A DNA stretch of 64,000 bases, from positions 124,001-188,000 of the forward strand of contig CAWDXO010000010.1 in the NCBI GenBank assembly GCA_963806335.1, written 5' to 3'. The position numbers were made by a program, and so were the translations under genes. Under the pieces are notes generated by a model. That model was not told where the DNA came from. It saw nothing but the letters and a program-made list of their open reading frames with translations, and searched no databases. This DNA comes from Palsa-504 sp963806335 (GTDB taxonomy: Bacteria > Actinomycetota > Actinomycetes > Streptosporangiales > Streptosporangiaceae). This document shows positions 24,656 to 32,840 of the stretch, in pieces (the first letter of the stretch is position 1; each line of letters starts with the position of its first letter).

Positions 24656-25474
24656 GTGGCGGACGACGCGGCTGCTGCCCGGGTGGGACTCAAGCTGGAT
24701 ACGACGGTGTCGCATTCGGCTCGGATCTGGAACTACTGGCTGGGCGGCAAGGACAACTTCGCCGTCGACCGGGAGGCGGGTGACAGGGTAGCCGCGATGC
24801 TGCCGAGTATCGTGCCCCAGGCCCGGGCGGACCGGGCCTTTCTAGGCCGGGCGATCCGGTATCTGGCCGGCGAGGCAGGCATCCGCCAGTTCCTGGACAT
24901 CGGTACCGGGCTGCCGACCGCGGACAACACCCACGAGGTGGCCCAGCGGGTCGCTCCCGAATCGCGGATCGTGTACGCCGACAACGATCCGCTGGTGCTG
25001 TCGCACGCCCGCGCGCTGCTCACCAGCAGCCGGGAGGGCGTCTGCGACTATATCGACGGCGACCTGCGCGAGCCGGACAAGATCCTTGCTCAGGCGGCGC
25101 GGACCCTTGACTTCACCCGGCCGGTGGCGCTGATGTTGCTGGGCATCTTGCACCACATCTCCGACACCGACCTGGCGCAGGAGATCGTACGGCGACTGAT
25201 GGCGGCGCTGGCGCCGGGTAGCTTTCTCGCGATCAACCACTCCACCAGCGCCGTCCACGGCGCGGCCATGGAAGAAGCGGTGGCGCACTGGAACCAGGTC
25301 GGCACACCGCCGATGACCCTGCGCAGCCCGCCGCAGATCGCCCGGTTCTTCGACGGGCTGGACCTGCTTGAGCCCGGGGTAGTGTCGTGTTCCCGCTGGC
25401 GCCCGGCCCTCAGCCAGGTGGGCGGGCAACCCGCCGAGGTCGACGAATTCTGTGGCGTCGCCCGTAAACCGTGA
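24656..25474 (+). CDS. SAM-dependent methyltransferase (DUF574/Methyltransf_19 type)
   Basis: 272 residues of a family abundant in streptomycetes and relatives. The diagnostic N-terminus is HSARIWNYWLGGKDNFAVDREAGD; then FLGRAIRYLAGEAGIRQFLDIGTGLPTADNTHEVAQ (SAM motif I), VYADNDPLVLSHARALL, and MLLGILHHISD. The GTG at 24656 follows GGGAGATGATG. Members are cytosolic; the substrate is generally unknown. It stands alone, 275 bp after the SDR gene. Confidence 0.9.
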   Translation: MADDAAAARVGLKLDTTVSHSARIWNYWLGGKDNFAVDREAGDRVAAMLPSIVPQARADRAFLGRAIRYLAGEAGIRQFLDIGTGLPTADNTHEVAQRVAPESRIVYADNDPLVLSHARALLTSSREGVCDYIDGDLREPDKILAQAARTLDFTRPVALMLLGILHHISDTDLAQEIVRRLMAALAPGSFLAINHSTSAVHGAAMEEAVAHWNQVGTPPMTLRSPPQIARFFDGLDLLEPGVVSCSRWRPALSQVGGQPAEVDEFCGVARKP

Positions 25475-25585
25475 TGCGCTAGGAGGCGCCTCGTTATGTC
25501 CCCGGTCGAGAGGAACTCAGGGGAGGGTTTCTGGGTCTGATGCCATGTCTTCGCCGCAGGCAAGCAGGTAGCTGGCCGTCGCCGG

Positions 25586-26458
25586 TCAGGTGCGCAGGCC
25601 GGTGACAGTTTCTGCGGCGGCGGCGAAGGCGGGATCGCCGGTTGCCGCGTGCCCGCGCCGGCAAGCCTCGATGAGCTTGACCTGGTGCGGGTCCAGGCTG
25701 CGCACGGCAGCTACGGTCAGCTCACTGCCTGGCGGGCTGGCCGGGTGAGGCTGGGTTACCGGTTCGGTGGCCGCGTACAGCGCGGCGTGCTCGGCGAGCA
25801 CCTGGCCCAGCGCGGCGGCGCCGTCCGTGGCCGGGATATGGGCCGCCAGGATCTCGACGGCCATCGCACCAGTGACACCGTGCAGGTGGAAAATGTCAGG
25901 CCGGGCCAGGTAGCGGCGGGCGCCGTCGGCCGCGGCCCGCACCACCGCCAACCGGAGGTCACCGACGTCCGGCAGCGGGCCGGCCGGCTGCCCTTCGCGG
26001 TAGCGGGCCGCCCAGTAACCGAGCGCCCGGGCCAGCTCGCCGCGCCGCGGCGGTGTGTCGACCGCGTCAATGGCCCGCACGGCATGGGCGGTCCGGATGG
26101 CGCCGTGGAACAGCGCAGTGCGCAGCGCGGGCATTAGCCGCGGCACCCACGTCGCCACCACAGCCGGCCAGCCATCGCCGTCAATGGCCTGCGGGAAGTA
26201 GCCGATCCACTCCGGGAGCCGGTGGTAGTCGCCGAGCGCTTGCCGCCACTCGAACCCGGCCGGCACGACCGGGTCCACCGATGCCCCGCCTGCCCGCGCG
26301 AACCGGCGCGCCCAGCTGTCGATGTCGTCCGTGCAATCGAGCACGGCCAGCGCCTCACAGGCCATGGCTCCGTGGTTGACGAAGCCGTTCGGCAGCTCGA
26401 AGCTGGCCGCCGCCATCCGCTCGAACGCCTCGTCCAGGGCCGGGGTCGTGTCACTCAT
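25586..26458 (-). CDS. Questin oxidase-like protein
   Basis: 290 residues resembling the questin-oxidase (Baeyer-Villiger-like, DUF4243) family. It has SFELPNGFVNHGAMACEALAVL, LGDYHRLPEWIGYF, RLMPALRTALFHGAIRTAHAVRAI and IFHLHGVTGAMAVEILAAHIP, the latter with His residues conserved for substrate/metal interaction. The ATG at 26458 has an excellent AAGGAGG site. The family acts on anthraquinones in fungi; bacterial members are uncharacterised. It stands alone. Confidence 0.75.
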   Translation of the reverse strand: MSDTTPALDEAFERMAAASFELPNGFVNHGAMACEALAVLDCTDDIDSWARRFARAGGASVDPVVPAGFEWRQALGDYHRLPEWIGYFPQAIDGDGWPAVVATWVPRLMPALRTALFHGAIRTAHAVRAIDAVDTPPRRGELARALGYWAARYREGQPAGPLPDVGDLRLAVVRAAADGARRYLARPDIFHLHGVTGAMAVEILAAHIPATDGAAALGQVLAEHAALYAATEPVTQPHPASPPGSELTVAAVRSLDPHQVKLIEACRRGHAATGDPAFAAAAETVTGLRT

Positions 26459-26811
26459 GTCGTCCTCCTTGTTACCGCGGCCGACGAGCCCGCCGCCATC
26501 GGTTCCCGCCGTCGACTCCCCGCTCGACAGGATCCTCCCTGCCGAATGGGTGCCGCGGCAAGCTGCCGGGGAGCGCCGTATGCGCCAGCACATATTGACC
26601 ATCTGGACCGTCTCCGCCGGGACCCCCTTCGGCCGGCATCCGCACAGAGCGGCTCGGTGCGTGTGTTGTCAGCCCCCGCCCTGGTCTGCAGGTCCGCTGT
26701 CCTGGCTCCGGGCACCGCCATAGCTACTGGGCTAGTGGTGCCCGGCGCTGGCCGCCCTGCCACAGACCAGGGAACGCGGCCAGGGGTTCAGCCGCTCCTG
26801 CCCGCCCGCGG
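26459..26811. other. Intergenic stretch, nothing recognised
   Basis: Between the questin-oxidase-like gene start and the 3' end of the NmrA-type gene. Open frames on both strands lack family similarity. It should contain the promoter of the questin-oxidase-like gene. Confidence 0.5.
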
Positions 26812-27697
26812 TTACAGCGCTGGCCGCAGGTGGGTGATCGCCCAGCCGGCCAGGCTGCCCGGCGTCGTTGTCCGCACCGTGCGCGGCTGTTCGGGGATGA
26901 ACCCCTCGCGCTTGCCGATACTCATACCGATGATCCCCTCGACGGCGACCTCGCTCATGCCCGCGTCGCGCAGGGCGGCACGCTGCTCGTCGTCGGTGAT
27001 CTGCTGCGCTTTGATCGGCACGCCGGTTGCGATCGACAGCGCCGCGGCGGCCTCGGGCCAGGTCAGGTCGGCCGGTCCGTGCACCGCCTGCACCTGCCAG
27101 GCCGGTCCAGTCGCCGGCGAGCAGGCGCGCCGTGGCCACGGTGGCGATGTCGCGGGGGTTGACCCACGGCATCGGGTCGTCCAGCGGCCGGGTGGTGGTC
27201 AGCCGTCCGGCGCGCAGCCCGTCGAGATCCATGAGCAGATTCGTCATGAAGAAGCCGCAGCGCAGATGCAGCAACGCGGTACCGGTCTCGTCACGCGCGG
27301 CGTCGAGACGCTGCTCGATCCGGGCCAGGCCGTCGACGAAGCCCGCGCCGCGGCGCTTCTCCGCGCCGATACTGCTCTGGAACACCACGCGAGCGATCCG
27401 GTTCTGCCGCATCGCGGCGGCCAGGCCTTCCCCGGTGCGTTCGGCGTCGGCGTCGGGGTCGGGCAGCGACCAGTCGTCCGGGTGCACCCACAAGACCGCC
27501 GCGACACCGCGGGTCGCCTCGGCCACGTAGCCGGCGTCGCGCTGGTCACCGACGGCCAGCTCGACCTGATCACGCATCTCGGCGTCGAGCCTGTCGGGGT
27601 GGCGCAGCAGCACGCGGGGACGGACACCGGCCTGGCACAGCATCCGCACGACGTGCGATCCGACGTTGCCGGTCGGGGTAGTGACGGCGATGGTCAC
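26812..27697 (-). pseudogene. NmrA-family NAD(P)-binding protein, frameshifted
   Basis: The first frame (27697 to about 27101) encodes VTIAVTTPTGNVGSHVVRMLCQAGVRPRVLLRHPDRL with the GxxGxxG motif, then GVAAVLWVHPDDWS and a Rossmann core up to LLAGDWTG. The second frame continues WQVQAVHGPADLTWPEAAAALSIATGVPIKAQQI to LAGWAITHLRPAL. One extra base near 27100-27104 (GGCC before TGGCAG on the coding strand) breaks the gene. Members are redox sensors or atypical SDRs. The GTG at 27697 has GAGAGGAGA upstream. If the base is an error, the gene is intact (about 295 residues). Confidence 0.75.
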
Positions 27698-27740
27698 GGC
27701 GATCTCCTCTCGCATCGGATGCGGACCAGCTAGACGGGTC

Positions 27741-28016
27741 CTACCCCTGACGCGTTCGGTAAAGCTGCATCACCACGCCGTGCGGCGGGCAGGTCGTCAC
27801 GAGAGGAACCCGGCCCGAACGTCCGGCGGCCCAAAGTCGCGACAGGAAAAGCTGACAGGCCTCGGGAGGAATGACGATCGCCCAACCCTTGATGCGGGCA
27901 TAGATGACCAGCCGCTGATTACCGCCCGGGCGGAACCTTCGGGGCAGGTCGGCCTCCCGGGAGGGGTATGGAGTCGCGGCGTCCAGGTGCAGGCAGCCTG
28001 TCAGGCGCCCCGGCAC
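27741..28016 (-). CDS. Small hypothetical protein
   Basis: Up to 91 residues. The C-terminal part NQRLVIYARIKGWAIVIPPEACQLFLSRLWAAGRSGRVPLVTTCPPHGVVMQLYRTRQG has a protein-like pattern of strands and helices. The N-terminal 25 residues overlap the tail of the next gene upstream on the same strand and may not be translated. Function unknown; no similarity recognised. Confidence 0.4.
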   Translation of the reverse strand: MPGRLTGCLHLDAATPYPSREADLPRRFRPGGNQRLVIYARIKGWAIVIPPEACQLFLSRLWAAGRSGRVPLVTTCPPHGVVMQLYRTRQG

Positions 28017-28293
28017 GATTCGGAGGCAGCCGGTCAGCCATTATCGGCAGGGGAGCTCCGGGCGGGAGGGGGCCGGGCATGGCAGGTGCGGGCATGAGGG
28101 GTGCGACCGGAAGGCTTCCGGGCCTTCCCCTGCCGCTAGCGTCCCTTTCGACCGCTGCAAGGGCGAGCGTGGCATAGACCTGGGCCACCGCAGCCCAGCC
28201 GGCTGCCGAGGCCTGGTCGCCTCCCTGACCGAGCAGCTCGGCGGCCTTTGCGGCTGCTTTCTCAGCCTCGCGGAAGTACTCACCTATGTTCAT
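27919..28293 (-). CDS. Small helical protein of unknown function
   Basis: 124 residues. The first about 55 (MNIGEYFREAEKAAAKAAELLGQGGDQASAAGWAAVAQVYATLALAAVERD) form an Ala-rich amphipathic helical pair of the kind found in many short actinobacterial hypothetical proteins. The rest is Pro/Gly-rich and possibly disordered, or a frame-shifted tail. ATG 28293 has GGAGGG upstream. The ordered part ends about where the low-complexity tail starts at 28120. Confidence 0.5.
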   Translation of the reverse strand: MNIGEYFREAEKAAAKAAELLGQGGDQASAAGWAAVAQVYATLALAAVERDASGRGRPGSLPVAPLMPAPAMPGPLPPGAPLPIMADRLPPNRAGAPDRLPAPGRRDSIPLPGGRPAPKVPPGR

Positions 28294-28428
28294 GGCCCTC
28301 CAGTTGTCTCGTTGCCTGCTACTGGAGTGATACCGCGCACCGGTGCTCGGCGAACTGGTCACGGGCTAGGAATGCGGAAGCCCGGGTCCCGCACTGCGAC
28401 GAGAGTACCGCCCTGCGGCCGCAGGGGT

Positions 28429-28575
28429 TTATTGGTCGCCGTCCGGGATCGGCTCGGCTAGCGCCGCCCGCCAGGCAGGCGCCTTGAAGGGGTCGGCGAA
28501 GTACTGGGTCTCGTGCGTCACCAGATCGCCGGCGAACTCCATGACGCTCACCGCGTAAGTGACCCGCTCGGCCTT
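28429..28575 (-). pseudogene. C-terminal remnant of a SnoaL/NTF2-like protein
   Basis: The leftward frame reads RVTYAVSVMEFAGDLVTHETQYFADPFKAPAWRAALAEPIPDGDQ and stops at 28429. The pattern VTHETQYFADPF.APAWRA is typical of the last strand of SnoaL-like proteins. Nothing upstream restores the N-terminal two thirds. An N-terminal piece of the same family occurs at 23629-23703. Confidence 0.6.
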
Positions 28576-28757
28576 AGCCCGCCCGGAGGAGGCCGGCAGT
28601 GCCCTGGTAAGAGGAACCAGGAGCGCGGCACGCGTTCATAACTGCCGCGCTGGATGCCGGGTGGCCCAGGCGGTATCGCTGGCCAGCGCGGCCACGGACC
28701 GGGAACAGCGCAAGAGGTAAGCGTCGGTTCAGGGGTCCGCACTGCCGGGCCGGCGCC

Positions 28758-28780
28758 TGTTACTACGGAACGTAGTAACA
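28758..28780. promoter_or_regulatory. Perfect 10-bp dyad of the TACTA-N7-TAGTA type
   Basis: TGTTACTACG and CGTAGTAACA flank GAA; the core TACTA-N7-TAGTA (28762-28778) has the same spacing as the BlaI-type sites at 46-55 kb. It overlaps the start codon of the membrane-protein gene at 28780, so a bound repressor would block expression. Confidence 0.65.
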
Positions 28781-29154
28781 TGTCAAGCGTGAACGGCGCC
28801 GTCCCCACGACGATCATCGTCGCCGGTCTCGCGCTGGCCGGATACGCGCTGCTGATGACCGCCCTGAACCGGCGAATGAACGTCCCCCTCCTCGCCGCAG
28901 TCGGCGTCCTTGAGATCTTGCTGCTTGTCCAGGTCGGCATCATCGTGGCCAAACTCGCCGGCGGTGAACACCCGGCCGCGCTGGCTACGCTCATCGGATA
29001 CCTGATCGCGATGCCGCTCGTCCCGGTGGCCGCCGCGTTCTGGGGGCTGATGGAGCGATCCCGGTGGGGCCCCGCGGTCATCGCCGTGGCCGGCCTCGTC
29101 GCGGCCGTGCTGATGGTCCGGCTGCATCAGATCTGGCCGGTCATCCATGTCTGA
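28780..29154 (+). CDS. Small four-helix membrane protein
   Basis: 124 residues with four predicted membrane helices: TTIIVAGLALAGYALLMTAL, NVPLLAAVGVLEILLLVQVGIIVAKL, ALATLIGYLIAMPLVPVAAAFWGLM and WGPAVIAVAGLVAAVLMVRL. Family unknown. The ATG is part of the palindrome at 28758-28780. Its stop overlaps the start of the next membrane-protein gene (ATGTCTGA), so the pair form an operon probably under dyad control. Confidence 0.65.
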   Translation: MSSVNGAVPTTIIVAGLALAGYALLMTALNRRMNVPLLAAVGVLEILLLVQVGIIVAKLAGGEHPAALATLIGYLIAMPLVPVAAAFWGLMERSRWGPAVIAVAGLVAAVLMVRLHQIWPVIHV

Positions 29155-29875
29155 GCCGATGGCATCGCCTGAGCCCGCGGCATCGCGGCCGGACTCGACC
29201 AGGACAGGCCCGGGTCGGCTGCTGGTCGCTATCTACGCGCTCTTTGCGCTCGCCGCCTCCGCACGGGCCGGAGTACAGATCGCGACGAAGTTCGGCCACG
29301 CCCCGGTCGCCTACTTGCTGTCGGCCTTCGCCGCCGTGGTCTACATCCTCGCCACGGTCACCCTCGCCGTCGGCAGCCCGACAGCACGCCGGATCGCCGT
29401 CCTGTCCTGCTCGGTCGAACTCGCCGGCGTGCTGGCGGTCGGCACCTGGAGCCTCGCCGACCCGGCCACCTTCCCCGACGCCACGGTGTGGTCTGGCTAT
29501 GGCAGCGGCTACGGCTTTGTCCCGCTCGTTCTCCCCGTTTTCGGCCTGCTCTGGCTACGCCGCTGGACCGGGCGGCCTGAAACCCGGCGGGCGATCGTGA
29601 CGTCAGCGGAAGATGCAGGCGAAGCGGCAGGTGGCGGCGTAACCCACCGGTTAAGCCGGAGATCTCGTGGAGCAACCGGAGCACGAGGGCCAGCGGCGGC
29701 CAGGCGGAGCGGCCCCGGCGAGTTACGGCGAAGGGCCGCTGCGTCACCTCCGGCTGGCCGAGCGGCCGCAGCGCCACGCCGCGGCGCACCGGGCGCCCGG
29801 CGGGCAGCAGCCCGACGCCCAGGCCGGCCAGGATCATGTCCTGTACCAGTTCGAGGCTGTCCACGCGGTGCATGA
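29147..29875 (+). CDS. Membrane protein with aberrant read-through C-terminus
   Basis: The first about 145 residues look genuine: LLVAIYALFALAASARAGVQIATKFG, VAYLLSAFAAVVYILATVTLAVG, RRIAVLSCSVELAGVLAVG and VPLVLPVFGLLWLRRW form four helices. From about 29590 the frame continues for some 95 Arg/Ala/Gly-rich residues that are only the antisense of the LysR gene, so the natural stop seems to be lost. Coupled to the preceding membrane gene by an 8-bp overlap. Function unknown. Confidence 0.55.
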   Translation: MSEPMASPEPAASRPDSTRTGPGRLLVAIYALFALAASARAGVQIATKFGHAPVAYLLSAFAAVVYILATVTLAVGSPTARRIAVLSCSVELAGVLAVGTWSLADPATFPDATVWSGYGSGYGFVPLVLPVFGLLWLRRWTGRPETRRAIVTSAEDAGEAAGGGVTHRLSRRSRGATGARGPAAARRSGPGELRRRAAASPPAGRAAAAPRRGAPGARRAAARRPGRPGSCPVPVRGCPRGA

Positions 29876-30539
29876 TCCGCGGCTGGAAGCCGGCCAGCGA
29901 GGCTACGGTGCGGACCACCTCCTCGTCGCCGCTGTTCCGTGAATTGACGATCCAGTCGCGATCGGCGAACCGGCGGAAGACCTCGAGCGCGGTGCCGACC
30001 ACGCGGCCCTGGGCGGCCGGCGTGCCTAGGCTCCACTGCCTGCGACCCAGCGGCTGGGTGGCCAGGCTGCGGTCAAATCGAGCCGGGGCCAGGTTGTAGT
30101 CGTATGTCAGGGCTAGATCGACGGCGTCGTCGGCGAGCAGGCCGAGCGCCTCATCGGGTTCGTACTCGTGGATGCCGAGCAATACGGCGGGATGCCGGTC
30201 GGCCAGGATCCGGACGACGGGCAGTACGGATTCGCGCACGGCCGTGGCGAACGCCGCCACCCGCACGGTCCCGGCCGGCGCCGCCGCCGGGTCCAGGTCC
30301 AGGCGGGCGGCCTCGAGGGCGGCCAGGATCGTGACAGCGTGACCCGCCAGCCGCTGCCCGGCCGGCGTCAGCCGCACCCGCCGCCCGTGCGGCTCTATCA
30401 GCGGGGTGCCCGCCTCCCGGGCCAGGGCCGCGATCTGCTGCGAGACGGTGGAGGTGCTGACGTGCATGCTCTCGCCGACCTCGCGCATGGAGCCGAGGCG
30501 GGATAGCTCAAGCAGCAGTTCGAGACGGCGCGGGTCCAC
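29358..30539 (-). CDS. LysR-family regulator with aberrant read-through C-terminus
   Basis: About 300 genuine residues. The HTH is RRLELLLELSRLGSMREVGESMHVSTSTVSQQIAALAREAG, and the effector domain contains VLPVVRILADRHPAVLLGIHE, ADDAVDLALTYDY and ILAGLGVGLLPAG. After LALVLRLLHEISGL (about 29640) the frame runs on for about 95 residues antisense to the neighbouring membrane gene, as if the stop had been deleted. It is divergent from the EamA transporter at 30624 with a TTCA-N7-TGAA dyad between, so it probably regulates that exporter. Confidence 0.75.
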   Translation of the reverse strand: MDPRRLELLLELSRLGSMREVGESMHVSTSTVSQQIAALAREAGTPLIEPHGRRVRLTPAGQRLAGHAVTILAALEAARLDLDPAAAPAGTVRVAAFATAVRESVLPVVRILADRHPAVLLGIHEYEPDEALGLLADDAVDLALTYDYNLAPARFDRSLATQPLGRRQWSLGTPAAQGRVVGTALEVFRRFADRDWIVNSRNSGDEEVVRTVASLAGFQPRIMHRVDSLELVQDMILAGLGVGLLPAGRPVRRGVALRPLGQPEVTQRPFAVTRRGRSAWPPLALVLRLLHEISGLTGGLRRHLPLRLHLPLTSRSPAGFQAARSSGVARAGRKRGERAGQSRSRCHSQTTPWRRGRWPGRRGSRCRPPARRRVRPSRTGRRSGVLSGCRRRG

Positions 30540-30549
30540 CCCTAGATCA

Positions 30550-30564
30550 TTCAGGATTAGTGAA
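30550..30564. promoter_or_regulatory. Putative LysR operator
   Basis: TTCA-N7-TGAA (T-N11-A type dyad) in the 84-bp AT-rich gap between the LysR gene and the divergent EamA transporter. Confidence 0.5.
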
Positions 30565-30623
30565 CGATATATCTATCAAATCCACGTGGACACGGACGAT
30601 CCCGGTGACGTGTACTGGCGACC

Positions 30624-31628
30624 ATGGTCAGCATCGCGGCGGCACCCCGCACCTCAGCCCGTTCTGGCAGCTTGATGGCGCTGGGTTCGATGAGCTGCGT
30701 CCAGCTCGGCCTGGCGCTGTCCGTCCACCTCTTCGGTGAGGTCGGCCCGCTGGGCGCCGTCTGGCTCCGGCTGGCCTGGGCGGCGGTGATCCTGCTGGCC
30801 GCCGTCCGGCCCCGGCCCTGGCGCTTCCGCCGCCCGGTGCTGCTGACCACGGTCGCTCTCGGCATCGTGACCGCCGGGGTGACCATGCTGTTCATGGCGG
30901 CCGTGGCCCGGCTGCCGCTCGGCACGGCCAGCGCCCTTGAGTTCCTCGGCCCGCTCGGCGTGGCCGTCGCCCGCGGTGGCGGCGGCCGCCGCTCGCTGCT
31001 TTGGCCGGGTCTCGCCGCGGCCGGCGTGCTGCTACTGACCCACCCGTGGCAGGGCAGCGCCAGCCCGGCGGGCATCGCCTGCGCGCTGGGCGCGGCGATC
31101 TGCTGGGCCGGCTACATCATGCTCACCCAGGCGGTCGGGGATGAGGTGGCAGGCCTGCAAGGCCTGGCCGTGTCCATCACGGTGGCGGCGCTGGCGGCGA
31201 CTTTGGTGTCCGGGCCGGCCGTTATCGGCGTCCTGACACCGCATCTGCTCCTGGCGGGCTTCGGGTTGGCGTTGCTGCTGCCGGTCATCCCGTTCAGCTT
31301 GGAAATGTACGCCCTGCGCCGGCTGACGACCTCGGCCTTTGGCACCCTCATGTGCCTGGAGCCGGCCATCGCCCTTGTCGCCGGGTTCGCGCTGCTCGGC
31401 CAGGTGCCCCGAGCCTGGTCGCTGGCCGGCGTCGCGTTCGTCATCGCCGCCGGCCTTGGCGCGGAGCGGTACGGCGCGCGTACCGCACCGGGAACGGCGG
31501 CAACAGAGGCTGATGGCGATCTTGCCCCGGATGAGGCCGGATCGCATGTAGCGGCGGCTAGGTGCGAAGGGCACCGTGACTTGGACATGGTCGTGACAGC
31601 CTGCCCGGAAAGAGGCAGTAGGTTGTGA
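30624..31628 (+). CDS. EamA/DMT-family transporter (RhtA-like)
   Basis: 334 residues with about ten membrane helices in two EamA repeats: LFGEVGPLGAVWLRLAWAAVILLAAVRP, GVTMLFMAAVARLPLGTASALEFLGPLGVAV, then a second half with CWAGYIMLTQAVG and ALRRLTTSAFGTLMCLEPAIALVAGFALLGQ. The EFLGPLGVA and LMCLEPAIA motifs resemble amino-acid/threonine exporters of the RhtA type. The last about 45 residues are hydrophilic. It is divergent from a LysR gene, a common pairing. Convergent with the aldo/keto reductase. Confidence 0.85.
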   Translation: MVSIAAAPRTSARSGSLMALGSMSCVQLGLALSVHLFGEVGPLGAVWLRLAWAAVILLAAVRPRPWRFRRPVLLTTVALGIVTAGVTMLFMAAVARLPLGTASALEFLGPLGVAVARGGGGRRSLLWPGLAAAGVLLLTHPWQGSASPAGIACALGAAICWAGYIMLTQAVGDEVAGLQGLAVSITVAALAATLVSGPAVIGVLTPHLLLAGFGLALLLPVIPFSLEMYALRRLTTSAFGTLMCLEPAIALVAGFALLGQVPRAWSLAGVAFVIAAGLGAERYGARTAPGTAATEADGDLAPDEAGSHVAAARCEGHRDLDMVVTACPERGSRL

Positions 31629-31687
31629 CGGCGGATCCTCGGGTGATCTTTGTGCCGACGGCCATGCCCGTTAGTGAGGAGATGCGG

Positions 31688-32710
31688 TCAGGCGGCGGTG
31701 CGTTCACCGGCGGGCCGACGGCGCAGGCTCGAGTTCAGCAGGGCCGGTGGCAGGTACGCCTGGTCGAGCGTGCCGACGTCGGTGCCGGGCGGGACGATCT
31801 CGTCGATCTGGTCAAGGATCTCGTCGGTGAGCGTGACGTCGGCGCCGGTGAGCAGGTCGTCCAGCTGCTCCATCGTGTGCGGCCCGATGATCGCGCTGGT
31901 GACGCCGGGATGGGCGATCGCGAACGCCATCGCGAGGTGCGTCATCCGCAAGCCGGCCTTTTCGGCGAGCGGGATGATCTGCTCGACAGCGTCGATCCGG
32001 CGCCCGTCGTTGAGGTGCCTGAAAATGTGCGCTCGGCGCAGGTCGGTCTGCTGGCCCTTGCGGACGCGGCCGGTGAGCATCCCCTGCCCGAGCGGCCCCC
32101 ACACGAGGATGCCCATCCCGTAACGCTGGGCGACGGGCAGCACTTCGGCCTCGATGCCGCGGCTGAGGATCGAGTAGGGCGGCTGATCTGTGCGGAACCG
32201 TTCCAGGCCGCGCCGCTCGGCGACCCACTGGGCTTCGATGATGTCGGACGCAGGCATCGCGGACGTGCCGACCGCACGGACTTTCCCGCCGTGAATCAGG
32301 TCAGAGAGTGCGGAAAGCGTTTCCTCGATGTCGGTGGAAGGGTCCGGCCGGTGGACCTGATAGAGGTCGATGTAGTCGGTCTGCAGGCGGCGCAGCGAGT
32401 TCTCGACCGCGGTCATGATCCAGCGTCGCGAGGCTCCCTGGTGGTTGGGATCGTCGCCTATCGGGCGGCTGAACTTAGTCGCCAGGACAACGCTGTCGCG
32501 GCGCCCCTTGAGCGCTTTGCCTACGGCTACTTCGGACTCGCCGTATGCGTCGGAGGTATCGATGAAGTTGATCCCCGCGTCCAGCGCCTTGTGGATGATG
32601 CGGGCCGAGTCGACGTGGTCGGGGTTGCCGATGGACGTGCCGAGAGCCAGCGTGCCTAGCGCGTAAGGGCTGACCTTGATTCCGGTCCGCCCGAGGGTGC
32701 GGTACTGCAC
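31688..32710 (-). CDS. Aldo/keto reductase
   Basis: 340 residues, (beta/alpha)8 barrel. VQYRTLGRTGIKVSPYALGTLALG opens the chain; the active site is FIDTSDAYGESEVAVGKAL (Asp, Tyr), VVLATKFSRP (Lys) and YIDLYQVHRPDP (His). Cofactor loop AIIGPHTMEQLDD. Closest to the YajO/Gcy-like Tas group of NADPH-dependent reductases. The GTG at 32710 has AGGAG upstream. It is divergent from the TetR gene at 32841, whose operator-rich intergenic region probably controls both. Confidence 0.88.
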   Translation of the reverse strand: MQYRTLGRTGIKVSPYALGTLALGTSIGNPDHVDSARIIHKALDAGINFIDTSDAYGESEVAVGKALKGRRDSVVLATKFSRPIGDDPNHQGASRRWIMTAVENSLRRLQTDYIDLYQVHRPDPSTDIEETLSALSDLIHGGKVRAVGTSAMPASDIIEAQWVAERRGLERFRTDQPPYSILSRGIEAEVLPVAQRYGMGILVWGPLGQGMLTGRVRKGQQTDLRRAHIFRHLNDGRRIDAVEQIIPLAEKAGLRMTHLAMAFAIAHPGVTSAIIGPHTMEQLDDLLTGADVTLTDEILDQIDEIVPPGTDVGTLDQAYLPPALLNSSLRRRPAGERTAA

Positions 32711-32749
32711 ACGGGCTCCTGAGGTTGCGGGCGAGATGTACGGGCGCTC

Positions 32750-32821
32750 CCAGGATGTCGTATCGTATCCTGGACTTAAGCGGAATACTCTTCCGGAACT
32801 ATACGGAAAGCCCTTCCGGAA
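32750..32821. promoter_or_regulatory. Operator array between aldo/keto reductase and tetR
   Basis: Two kinds of symmetry. CCAGGAT-N10-ATCCTGG (32750-32773), then an array of alternating CGGAA and TTCCG boxes (CGGAA 32781 and 32804; TTCCG 32791 and 32814), including two TTCCGGAA palindromes. Such repeats between divergent genes fit cooperative TetR binding. Confidence 0.65.
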
Positions 32822-32840
32822 AGCAAGTTGAAGGGGTGTC

